Positions 57,240 to 64,000 of a DNA stretch of 64,000 nucleotides are shown in pieces. The DNA lies in assembly GCF_002080045.1 (NCBI RefSeq), contig NZ_MUIN01000014.1, forward strand, positions 37,523 to 101,522, read 5' to 3'. Every line of letters begins with the position of its first letter. Position 1 is the stretch's first letter. The position numbers and the translations under genes were made by a program. Source of the DNA: Pseudomonas sp. Bc-h (lineage in GTDB: Bacteria; Pseudomonadota; Gammaproteobacteria; Pseudomonadales; Pseudomonadaceae). The notes under the pieces were generated by a model. That model worked only from the letters and a program-made list of their open reading frames with translations. It made no database searches and was not told the origin of the DNA.

Positions 57240-57299
57240 GCTGCCCTGCTTGCCCTATTGTGTTTTTTTGCTATCGATACCGCCGGCAAGCAGGGCTGC
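57240..57299. repeat. REP-like inverted repeat, shortened type
   Basis: GCTGCCCTGCTTGCC pairs with GGCAAGCAGGGCTGC (14 of 15), around an AT-rich centre with seven T in a row. It is a divergent member of the GCTTGCC family. Confidence 0.65.
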
Positions 57300-57544
57300 T
57301 TCAGGAAACCCATCGACACTGTGGCAATGAATTGAAACACCCGTTTGGCTCAATGCCAGCGGGGATTTGGGGGCTTGTTGAGCGAATCTTGTTCAATTAT
57401 GTTGCCGAGTACGAAACCCGGCCTTAGACTGCCGCCCCTCGTAAATTGAGTGCCAGGTGGCGCTTGGAGACTGGGGCGCGTTTACAGTTGGGCCAAGGCG
57501 CTCCCTTGATTCGCCTTAATGCACGTTTTTTTATAGAGAAATCA

Positions 57545-57949
57545 ATGACCAAGGAAAAGTTGCTGGCGATGCCGGCCGATGACTACATGAACGCGGAGCA
57601 GCACGCATTTTTCGTCAAGCTGCTGCAGGACATGAAGGTGGAAATCCACGAGCGCATCGAGCAGAGCCGTATCGCTATCGAAAGCCTGGACACCCCGGCT
57701 GATCCCGCTGACGCCGCTTCCGTCGAAGAAGAGCGCCACTGGCTGGTCAACGTCATCGACCGCGATCAGCGCATGCTGCCTCAGCTGGAAATGGCCCTGA
57801 CCCGTATCGCCGAAGACACCTTTGGCTGGTGCGATGACAGCGGTGAGCCAATCGGCCTGAAGCGTCTGCTGATCAGCCCGACCACCAAGTACTGCATCGA
57901 AGCCCAGGAACGTCACGAACAGATCGACCGCCACCAGCGCCAGGCCTGA
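57545..57949 (+). CDS. dksA2: DksA2-type RNA polymerase-binding protein lacking two zinc cysteines
   Basis: This 134-residue TraR/DksA-family protein has a coiled coil (about 15-90) with the tip motif D53-P-A-D56-A-A58, which acts in the RNA polymerase secondary channel. The C-terminal zinc-finger region has C96-x2-S99 and C117-x2-A120, so only two of the usual four cysteines remain. DksA2 of P. aeruginosa also keeps two cysteines and works without zinc, replacing DksA under zinc limitation. I chose MTKEKLLAMP at 57545 as the start; the upstream frame lacks family sequence. A strong terminator follows. Confidence 0.8.
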   Translation: MTKEKLLAMPADDYMNAEQHAFFVKLLQDMKVEIHERIEQSRIAIESLDTPADPADAASVEEERHWLVNVIDRDQRMLPQLEMALTRIAEDTFGWCDDSGEPIGLKRLLISPTTKYCIEAQERHEQIDRHQRQA

Positions 57950-57969
57950 TCTCTCTGACATGACTGCCG

Positions 57970-58004
57970 GCCCGACTGCCTTTCTCCAGGCAGTCGGGCT
58001 TTTT
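57970..58004 (+). terminator. Intrinsic terminator after the dksA2-like gene
   Basis: GCCCGACTGCC pairs with GGCAGTCGGGC around TTTCTCCA, followed by TTTTTG. An 11-bp perfect stem. Confidence 0.88.
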
Positions 58005-58378
58005 GTCGTCTGCAGTTTGTGCAAACTCTCGAGCAAAAGTCTCCTCCGACCGACCGACGCCAATGACTGCATCTTGCCGGGGTTGACGGACGTATTGCCC
58101 TGAATTGCTTGCGAAGCCAGTTTGTTCAATGGGTGATATTTAATTATTGTTTATCTGCTGACTTTTTGTATAAGTTTTGTTGGGGATGTCGGAAGTAAGT
58201 AAATTTGATGTGGGAGTTAGTTGCTGGGCGCGCGTAATGTTCCGAGATTTAAGTGGGATTTTTCTGAAGCTGTACTTTGGCTGTTGACGTTGAAGTAGAG
58301 TCGAGCATTCTGTGGATGTATGTCCGGATATGTAAATAGCGTTTCCGGCTTTAGTCATTGTCTACAGGTAGTTTGAAT
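58005..58378. other. AT-rich leader before the DUF2235 gene
   Basis: From about 58130 to 58378 the sequence is strikingly AT-rich (for example ATTTAATTATTGTTTATCTG), unlike both flanks. I see no gene in it. It probably holds the promoter of the lipase-like gene and marks a transferred segment. Confidence 0.45.
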
Positions 58379-59842
58379 ATGATTAGTTGCTCTGCTTCTT
58401 CTAAAAACAGTGCCTCGTTCGCTCCCCTGAACGTAACGGTACGCATCGGGGTATTCTTCGACGGGACCGGCAACAACCGTGTTAATAGCCAGGTGGGTGC
58501 TGATTGCCAGGCCATGGCGGAAATTTATAATTTCACTCATATCAAGGAGTGCGGTGGGCGGCACTCCGATCCCAATAGCAGTTACAGCAATGATTTGACC
58601 AATATTGCCCGGCTCGCGGAGCTCTATCTTCACCGGCCGAAGGCCAGTAACGGGGGGGAGGGGTTCAAGGTTTATCACTCGGTTTATGTCAGCGGCGTCG
58701 GCACCACCTCAGGTGGCCGAGACTCGTTGCCGGGGCAAGGTTTTGGCCGGGGAAGTACCGGTGTAGTTGCAAAAGCCTTCAATGGGATAAAAAAAATAAA
58801 CCGCGTGCTGGACGAATTCGACGCTCACAATCCGGGTTGCGTCATTGCGGCCCTGGAACTGGATATCTTTGGTTTCAGCCGAGGTGCTGCTTCGGCTCGT
58901 CATATGGCGAACGAAGTGCTCAAGCAAAACCGCGGGGCTCTGGGGCCGGTTCTTAATCATTACAAGTTGCCGTTGGCCCCGGATTTTTCCTGGAGCAACA
59001 ACTCTGTGCGTCTGAAGGTGATCGGGCTGTTCGATACCGTAGCGGCGGTTGGCGGAGTTTCCGACTTTGGCAATGTTCGTGACGCGGTCAACAGAAAGGT
59101 TAATCTGTTCTTGCCCCCAGGATGCGCGGAACAGGTGATTCATCTGGTGGCGGGTGATGAACACCGACGCAACTTTGCATTGAACAGCGTGACTCCAGAC
59201 TGGGCAAGGGAGATTGTTCTTCCGGGGAGCCATTCGGATATTGGCGGAGGTTATCATCCGCAGAGTATTGAAAAAGTTGCATTGACCCGGCCCCGACGCA
59301 GTCGGGTCCCTGCCCATATTCCATACGAAAACACAGATGCCTGGTTACAGACGCAGGCTGAGATGGAGGAATTGAACGTACACCGCTGGCTTGATCCACA
59401 GGATCAAACCGCGACCGTGGGGCTTGAGTGTGTCGAGCGACGAAGCCAATACAGCTTCGGAATGAAGACCGTTCTGGCATCGGTGCGGCTTGTACGTCGG
59501 GTATTCGGCTATTTGTCACGCGTCTACTTGCGGGTCATGCATGTGTTGGCGTGTGAGGAAGGCGTCCCGTTTCGACCGATTCCCGATACGCCAGACTTCT
59601 GTCTGCCGCCGGAGCTGCGAGGAATCGCCACTAAACTGGTTGACTATGCACGGGGAGAGGGCAGTTCCCTGAGCAAGGATGAGTTGCAGGTTTTGTATCA
59701 GCGTTACATCCATTGCTCGGCGCACTGGAACCGTCCTTTGAGCACGCGCGGCGTGTTCGCAGACTCTTTATTCGTGCACGCACCGGCTACGGGTGGGCGT
59801 TCGCGTTATCCCAATGCCAGCCAGCCAGGCTACCCGCACTGA
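58379..59842 (+). CDS. DUF2235 (Tle1-like) alpha/beta-hydrolase, candidate type VI lipase effector
   Basis: This 487-residue protein has the DUF2235 start VRIGVFFDGTGNNR (about 21-34), the nucleophile elbow G165-F-S167-R-G169 in LDIFGFSRGAASARH, IGLFDTVAAVGG, and PGSHSDIGGGYHP, which holds the likely Asp and His. This is the catalytic domain of Tle1-type phospholipases delivered by type VI secretion. No vgrG, PAAR, hcp or recognisable immunity gene is adjacent. I prefer the ATG at 58379, behind GGTAG, over the TTG at 58358. The AT-rich leader suggests transfer. The hydrolase class is secure, delivery is not. Confidence 0.8.
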   Translation: MISCSASSKNSASFAPLNVTVRIGVFFDGTGNNRVNSQVGADCQAMAEIYNFTHIKECGGRHSDPNSSYSNDLTNIARLAELYLHRPKASNGGEGFKVYHSVYVSGVGTTSGGRDSLPGQGFGRGSTGVVAKAFNGIKKINRVLDEFDAHNPGCVIAALELDIFGFSRGAASARHMANEVLKQNRGALGPVLNHYKLPLAPDFSWSNNSVRLKVIGLFDTVAAVGGVSDFGNVRDAVNRKVNLFLPPGCAEQVIHLVAGDEHRRNFALNSVTPDWAREIVLPGSHSDIGGGYHPQSIEKVALTRPRRSRVPAHIPYENTDAWLQTQAEMEELNVHRWLDPQDQTATVGLECVERRSQYSFGMKTVLASVRLVRRVFGYLSRVYLRVMHVLACEEGVPFRPIPDTPDFCLPPELRGIATKLVDYARGEGSSLSKDELQVLYQRYIHCSAHWNRPLSTRGVFADSLFVHAPATGGRSRYPNASQPGYPH

Positions 59843-59843
59843 T

Positions 59844-59876
59844 CAATGGCGGCCGGACTGAGGCCGCCATTGTTTT
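59844..59876 (+). terminator. Intrinsic terminator after the DUF2235 gene
   Basis: CAATGGCGGCC pairs with GGCCGCCATTG around GGACTGA, followed by TTTT. It may also end the convergent DUF2789 gene. Confidence 0.82.
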
Positions 59877-59895
59877 CCTGACAAAAACGCACGGG

Positions 59896-60132
59896 TCATT
59901 TTTGCGGGTGCAAAAGCTCATTCAGTTCATCGACCACCGGCGCCCACTCAGCGTCTACCCGCAGTTCCTCCTTTAGAAAGCGCGCTTGCTGCGGGGTCCA
60001 GAACGGCGCGTCGATCAGTTTCACGTCATCGGGTAAAGAGTGTTTGCTGACGAACGCGTCGATACTGCCCTGATCAGAATCCAGGCCCAGTTGCTCGAAC
60101 AATGTCGCAAGTGTCGGTGTGGTGAGTTCCAT
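59896..60132 (-). CDS. DUF2789 family protein
   Basis: This 78-residue protein reads MELTTPTLATLFEQLGLDSD and ends VDAEWAPVVDELNELLHPQK, the DUF2789 pattern found in Pseudomonas and relatives. It is acidic, soluble and of unknown function. A ribosome site (GGGAG) precedes the ATG at 60132 on the minus strand. It converges on the lipase-like gene. Confidence 0.82.
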   Translation of the reverse strand: MELTTPTLATLFEQLGLDSDQGSIDAFVSKHSLPDDVKLIDAPFWTPQQARFLKEELRVDAEWAPVVDELNELLHPQK

Positions 60133-60470
60133 AGTGTCTCCCTGGCAGGTCGAAGACCCGGATTGGCGTGGACGTGATTAAGCCTCTGTTGCATGTGAGT
60201 CTGTACGGCCAACAGAGTTCTGCGCATTTGCCTTAACGATTCAGCCCTTCTCGTTCGGGTCCTGCAGCCGATTGCACACACCTGTACCTGGCCATTCGTG
60301 TACAAAAACAGCTACATAACGGACGAAAGGCATATATCGCGTATAGACTCTCACCCGGTAGAATCCAGGCTCGCCCGAGCGTCTGGCCTGCGGGGCGGAA
60401 CATTTTCTTGTCTTTTCCTTGCCTGACCCATCTGGTCGGGCGAGTTCATATCAGGTTGGGAGTTTGTACA
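60133..60470. other. 338-bp divergent intergenic region
   Basis: It should hold promoters for the DUF2789 gene and the gene at 60471. One item of note: GCTACATAACG at 60311-60321 is the complement of CGTTATGTAGC, the core of the dyad found before the giant gene at 4166. No gene is seen. Confidence 0.35.
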
Positions 60471-60938
60471 TTGGCAGTAAGTAATCTGGATACCCATGCG
60501 TTATTCGTGCTTGGAGATTTGCGCGCGAAGTTGGTGAAGCAATTCCAGGCACGTTTCGTTTATGTCATCGAGCAGTCCCCTGAAGGCATCTATATGTCGG
60601 AAATCGACACCGAAACCTCACTGGTGGTCGATGACAAGCCGCGTCTTGAGTTGAAGGTCGGCGATCACTTTCGCGCCGCCGTCCTGCCCAGCCGCGAAGG
60701 CGGCAAGTTCGAAATCAAGTTCCGTGACATCAAGATGACCGTCTACGGTCTGGGCGAATACGCATTCGTCGACGTGCCAGAGGGCCACGGCATCGTCTTC
60801 AAGGAATCCCACAGCGTGTTCATGGTGTTCGCCGCTCACGAACAGATTCAGCTGGGTCTGAGCAAGATACTCAAAGCTGCAACCGGCAAGGCCGCAAAAT
60901 GGCGCAAGGGCGAACTGGTGTTCAAGGCCAGCGAGTGA
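60471..60938 (+). CDS. Conserved hypothetical protein
   Basis: This 155-residue protein begins at TTG 60471 (reading MAVSNLDTHALFVLGDL), eight bases after GGGAG; the upstream frame has no ribosome site. It is rich in beta-strand patterns (FVYVIEQSPEGIYMSEID, FEIKFRDIKMTVYGLG) and has no signal peptide or membrane segment. I do not recognise a named family. It ends 26 bp before the convergent TonB receptor gene. Confidence 0.65.
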   Translation: MAVSNLDTHALFVLGDLRAKLVKQFQARFVYVIEQSPEGIYMSEIDTETSLVVDDKPRLELKVGDHFRAAVLPSREGGKFEIKFRDIKMTVYGLGEYAFVDVPEGHGIVFKESHSVFMVFAAHEQIQLGLSKILKAATGKAAKWRKGELVFKASE

Positions 60939-60964
60939 ATCGCCAGCCCTGTTGATGCCTCAGG

Positions 60965-63097
60965 TCAGAAGCGTGTCTGCACCGCCAGCTCGAACGTGCG
61001 CGGCTCGCCCAGATAATACGCCGGTGAAACATGCGCGAAGCGCGCATAGACCTCGTCAGTCAGATTGCGCACGCGCCCAGTGATCGAGGTGTGCTGGTCC
61101 ACTTTGAAGGTGAGAAAACTGCCGTAGAGCGTGTACGAAGGCACGGTCTGGGTGTTGGCATTGTCGGCATACACCGACGCCACGTAGCGCGCGTCGACAC
61201 CGCCTTGCCAAGCGGCATTGAAATCGTAGGTCAGCCACAGATTCCCGACTCGATCCGGCACATTGGTCGGCGTATTGCCCCTGCGTGAGACCACGACCCC
61301 GGTGGCGTTCTTTTCACTGAACTCGTCGTACTGGGCGTCGACCCAGGCGAAATTGCCTTCCAGCAGCAGACTCGGTGTGACTCGCAATGAGCTGGCGAGC
61401 TCGATGCCGTTCGATGACTGTTGGCCTACTGGAATCGTGTTGGTCGGGTCCAGCGGATCGGTCACAGCGAAGTCTTTGCGCTCGATGGCGTAGGCGGCAA
61501 TGGTCGCCGACCCCCTCCCTTGCAGGTAATCGAACTTGCTGCCGATCTCCCACTGCTTGCCGGTGGAAACGTCGAAATTCTGCGTGCCGCTGGGTTGCTC
61601 CGCCGCACTGCTGTACTGCACATAGACGTTGGCGCTGGGCAGAAACTGCCAGGTCAGCCCGGCGCGACCGGTGACCGGTTGCCAGTCTCGCCGCAGGTGA
61701 CGGGGGTTGCTGGCAGTCACGGCGTGATGATTGGTCACGTCCAGATCGATATCGTCGTAGCGCAAACCCGTGACCAGCGACCATTGCTCGTTCAGCGCCA
61801 GACGATTCTCGACGAACACTGCCTGGGTGGTGACTTCGTTGGTCTTGTCTTTGACGAATCCCTGGCGGGTGCCCGGCAGGTCGTAGAAGTTTCCGGGGTC
61901 GAAGTGGTCGGGATCCATGGAGTTGTTCGCCGGCACATTCCACGGATTGTTTGTGGTGCTGTTGACCTTGTACTCGAATCCACCCGCCCAGGTCGTGGCC
62001 ATTCCCAGCAGCGTGCTTTCGTGGCGCAGCTCGAACTGGTTGCCGCTCTGGGTGCCTTCATGGCGCACCAGATACGCGGTCGAACGGTTGATGGCGCTGT
62101 TGTCGGCGTTGTACTGGTAGGTCTCCAGGTTGCGGTAATCGCGCTGGCTGTCCAGGTGATAGAGCGTATTGCGCAGGCTGGTGGCGTCATCGATGCGGTA
62201 GTCGATGACCGAACGCACCCAGCGCGTGCGTTGTTCGTACAGGCCGTCTTCAACGTTGTAATTGCGAAAGCGATCATGTTTGTCGATTTTCAGCTCTCCA
62301 GCCTTGGGGTTGAGCACCGGGGTGCCCCAGTACGGGCTGTCTTCGTGTTCGTCCTGGTACTCCAGCGCCAGGGTGTGTGACAGGTTCGGCGTGAGGTCGC
62401 TGAGCAAGGAAAACGCCGCGCTCCAGGCATCGTTTTCCTGTCGGTCTATGTAGCCGTTGCCGGTGGTGTGGCTGACGTCCAGGCGCGCGTAATGCTGCAC
62501 ATCTGAAGTGGGATCGCTCAGCCTGTGATTGACGCCGAATGCGGTTTGAGCGGTGTCGAAACTGCCATAGCTGACGCGTCCTTCGGCGGCCTGTTCGTCC
62601 CGAGTCGCCAGCTTGGTGACGTAGTTCAGCGAGCCGCCTACCGAGCCCGCTCCATTCATCAAGGACGACGGGCCACCCAACAATTCCACCCGATCGTAGA
62701 TCCAGCTGTTGACCGGCCTTGCGAGACCTGTGGCGACATTGATCCCGTTGAACATCTGCGTTACCTGACTGCTGGTGAAACCTCGGTACGAGATGAACCC
62801 GCCGAACCCCGGTGGCGCGCTGGCGTTGACCCCCGGAAGGGCATTGGCGGCGTCCTGAAAATTCTGCGCACCGTGGCGTTCGATATCCGAGCGATTGGCG
62901 ACTGCGATGGAGGCGGGGGTCTGGCGCAGGCTCAAACCAAGGCGAGTGGCGCTGGCCGCCTGTTGTTCCAGATCGAGTCCGGCGTTGGGCTGCTCTTCGC
63001 CGGTGACGGTGACCGGGGCCAGATCGATGGGCGTTTGTGCGTGGGCGAACGGGGAAATGCTGCCGATCAAACCGGCGAGCAGGGGGATACGTTTCAT
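60965..63097 (-). CDS. TonB-dependent outer-membrane siderophore-type receptor
   Basis: This 710-residue receptor has a signal peptide (MKRIPLLAGLIGSISPFAHA, cleavage about residue 20), a short TonB-box region (LAPVTVTGEE), a plug domain (about 45-160, with QTPASIAVANRSDIERHG and DRVELLGGPSSLMNGAGSVGG) and a 22-strand barrel ending in FELAVQTRF with the C-terminal Phe. There is no N-terminal signalling domain, so it does not drive a sigma/anti-sigma cascade. It imports a ferric siderophore or other metal complex. The upstream DUF2946 gene on the same strand is often found with metal-related receptors. I see no clear Fur box. Confidence 0.88.
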   Translation of the reverse strand: MKRIPLLAGLIGSISPFAHAQTPIDLAPVTVTGEEQPNAGLDLEQQAASATRLGLSLRQTPASIAVANRSDIERHGAQNFQDAANALPGVNASAPPGFGGFISYRGFTSSQVTQMFNGINVATGLARPVNSWIYDRVELLGGPSSLMNGAGSVGGSLNYVTKLATRDEQAAEGRVSYGSFDTAQTAFGVNHRLSDPTSDVQHYARLDVSHTTGNGYIDRQENDAWSAAFSLLSDLTPNLSHTLALEYQDEHEDSPYWGTPVLNPKAGELKIDKHDRFRNYNVEDGLYEQRTRWVRSVIDYRIDDATSLRNTLYHLDSQRDYRNLETYQYNADNSAINRSTAYLVRHEGTQSGNQFELRHESTLLGMATTWAGGFEYKVNSTTNNPWNVPANNSMDPDHFDPGNFYDLPGTRQGFVKDKTNEVTTQAVFVENRLALNEQWSLVTGLRYDDIDLDVTNHHAVTASNPRHLRRDWQPVTGRAGLTWQFLPSANVYVQYSSAAEQPSGTQNFDVSTGKQWEIGSKFDYLQGRGSATIAAYAIERKDFAVTDPLDPTNTIPVGQQSSNGIELASSLRVTPSLLLEGNFAWVDAQYDEFSEKNATGVVVSRRGNTPTNVPDRVGNLWLTYDFNAAWQGGVDARYVASVYADNANTQTVPSYTLYGSFLTFKVDQHTSITGRVRNLTDEVYARFAHVSPAYYLGEPRTFELAVQTRF

Positions 63098-63155
63098 GGT
63101 GAAAACCTGAAAGGAATGCGAGCGAGACCCGAACCCTGCATGAGCCTGTCCACCG

Positions 63156-63283
63156 TCTTCGCGAGCAAGCTCCCTCCCACAGGTTCAGTGTCGACCCCAT
63201 TAATGGAGTCAGTCACACACGCTGTGTCGGCCACATGACCTGTTTCTGGCCGAAGGCCGTGGGAGGGAGCTTGCTCGCGAAGA
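63156..63283. repeat. Inverted repeat with perfect 25-bp arms (TCGCGAGCAAGCTCC type)
   Basis: The left arm (63156-63180) starts TCTTCGCGAGCAAGCTCCCT; the right arm (63259-63283) is its exact complement. The arms are 78 bp apart. This is a familiar fluorescens-group intergenic repeat, placed between the DUF2946 and TonB receptor genes, where it could form a hairpin in a shared transcript. Confidence 0.85.
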
Positions 63284-63368
63284 CAATGGACCAGACACTC
63301 GAGGACCGTCGGAGAGCCACAATGGGCTGCCGTATGAGCAACGGGGTCAGTTGAATGTCGACGTCAGA

Positions 63369-63755
63369 TCAGGCAAAAGGCGGCGCGCGCGGATTGGCCG
63401 TGGGCCAATGGAAAGCAGGAGGGATTTCATAAGAGGCGACCACCGCAGGCGGCGGGCTGTGTTGTTCGGGGAGGATTGCCAGGGTCAGGCTGGAGTTCAG
63501 CGCCGGGCCCATGCCGCCGGTTGAGCACAGAGGGCAGCCGAATGCGGCGCAGAGCGTGGGGAGTTTCTGTTCGCCGGGCTTGAACTGATCCACGACCAGC
63601 GCACGGCCATCGGTGGAGCAGAACTCGCCGCCGATGCCGTTGAGCTGCATCCCGACCATCTGGCCATGACCGATGCTGCAGGCGAACACGTTGAACAGGA
63701 CGCAGCAATAAAGCATCCATGCGATCAGGTGTCGGTCAGAGCGGGCCAGTTTCAT
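63369..63755 (-). CDS. DUF2946-like small membrane-associated protein
   Basis: This 128-residue protein starts at the ATG at 63755 (MKLARSDRHLIAWMLYCCVLFNVFACS), with one N-terminal hydrophobic helix acting as signal or anchor. A later pair of cysteines sits in CAAFGCPLCSTGG. This matches DUF2946 proteins, which often sit beside copper or iron transport genes. It precedes the TonB receptor by 271 bp on the same strand. The frame stays open through the (GTT)12 tract upstream, but that part is not coding by any evidence. Confidence 0.7.
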   Translation of the reverse strand: MKLARSDRHLIAWMLYCCVLFNVFACSIGHGQMVGMQLNGIGGEFCSTDGRALVVDQFKPGEQKLPTLCAAFGCPLCSTGGMGPALNSSLTLAILPEQHSPPPAVVASYEIPPAFHWPTANPRAPPFA

Positions 63756-63852
63756 GGCCGGGGAATGTATCAGATGTGTTGCGATGGGCGGGGTGCGACA
63801 AATTGGCGCTGGGTTTTCAGGGGGGTGATAGAGGCGGTCTGTGAGATCGATT

Positions 63853-63892
<40 letters not shown>

Positions 63893-63920
63893 GTTTGTCC
63901 TGGCTAACGCCAGGCCTGTT

Positions 63921-63985
63921 TCGCCTTCGGCGAGTTACTTGAAAAGACACCAAGTAACCAAGTGTCCTGGCTCATGGTTGGGTTC
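63921..63985. repeat. Possible dispersed intergenic repeat at window end
   Basis: TCGCCTTCGGCGA forms a small hairpin, followed by GTTACTTGAAAAGACACC and AAGTAACCAAG (GTTACTTG pairs with CAAGTAAC). I recall similar blocks near many Pseudomonas genes, but there is no second copy here to compare. The window ends before any gene. Confidence 0.35.
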
Positions 63986-64000
63986 CTCCTTCGTCGGAAT

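Larger units (their letters stand above)
57116..57544. other. Intergenic region between the transporter and the dksA2-like gene
   Basis: It contains the terminator (57132-57166), a REP-like element (57240-57299) and the promoter of the next gene. No further gene is seen, and I find no clear Zur-type site. Confidence 0.4.

Overview
The window is chromosomal DNA of a fluorescens-group Pseudomonas. The signs are high-GC, tightly packed genes; Pseudomonas-restricted families (DUF2790, DUF2789, a two-PAS BdlA-type chemoreceptor, a two-cysteine DksA2-type protein); and many short palindromic REP-like elements beginning CTGTAGCAG or built on GCTTGCCGGCG.

Layout. 1-4 kb: start of phnW (2-aminoethylphosphonate transaminase, running off the left edge), its divergent LysR regulator, a second LysR gene, and a divergent GlpT/UhpC-type organophosphate transporter. 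4.1-20.4 kb: three tandem paralogous genes for giant (about 1770-residue) proteins. Each ends in a domain with an aspzincin (M35-type) metalloprotease signature, HELSH followed by TxDxxY. All three have the same kind of 5' leader: a dyad, a fixed 26-nt spacing, and an inverted repeat that would hide the Shine-Dalgarno sequence. The middle copy carries a one-base frameshift. 20.4-23.4 kb: valine-type catabolism (acyl-CoA dehydrogenase and 3-hydroxyisobutyryl-CoA hydrolase) with a TetR regulator. 23.6-26.3 kb: an EgtB-EgtD fusion (ergothioneine-type enzymes) and a DUF427 protein. 26.7-33.3 kb: XdhC-type maturation factor, an EmrB/EmrA-like efflux pair, a DUF2790 protein, a DipZ-like thiol-disulfide protein and a cytochrome b561.

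33.3-37 kb: an AT-rich stretch followed by a compact four-gene operon (109-residue unknown, short-chain dehydrogenase, saccharopine-dehydrogenase-like oxidoreductase, SAM methyltransferase). It looks like a small biosynthetic cluster of unknown product. 37-41.6 kb: a small protein, then DUF72 and the overlapping ybhP-clsB-ybhN lipid operon. 41.7-43 kb: BdlA-like sensor. 43.2-57.1 kb: a full myo-inositol module with RpiR regulator, iolC-iolE-iolB-iolA-iolD, an IolW-like dehydrogenase, and an ABC importer. A shared 22-bp operator-like motif lies before both iolC and the transporter genes. No gene that is clearly iolG is present.

57.1-64 kb: DksA2-like regulator, an orphan DUF2235 lipase-like gene behind an AT-rich leader, DUF2789, a conserved small protein, a TonB-dependent receptor and a DUF2946 protein with a (GTT)12 tract upstream.

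I see no rRNA, tRNA, CRISPR array, transposase or prophage. The most novel parts are the aspzincin triplet with its structured leaders, the four-gene cluster, and the EgtB-EgtD fusion.
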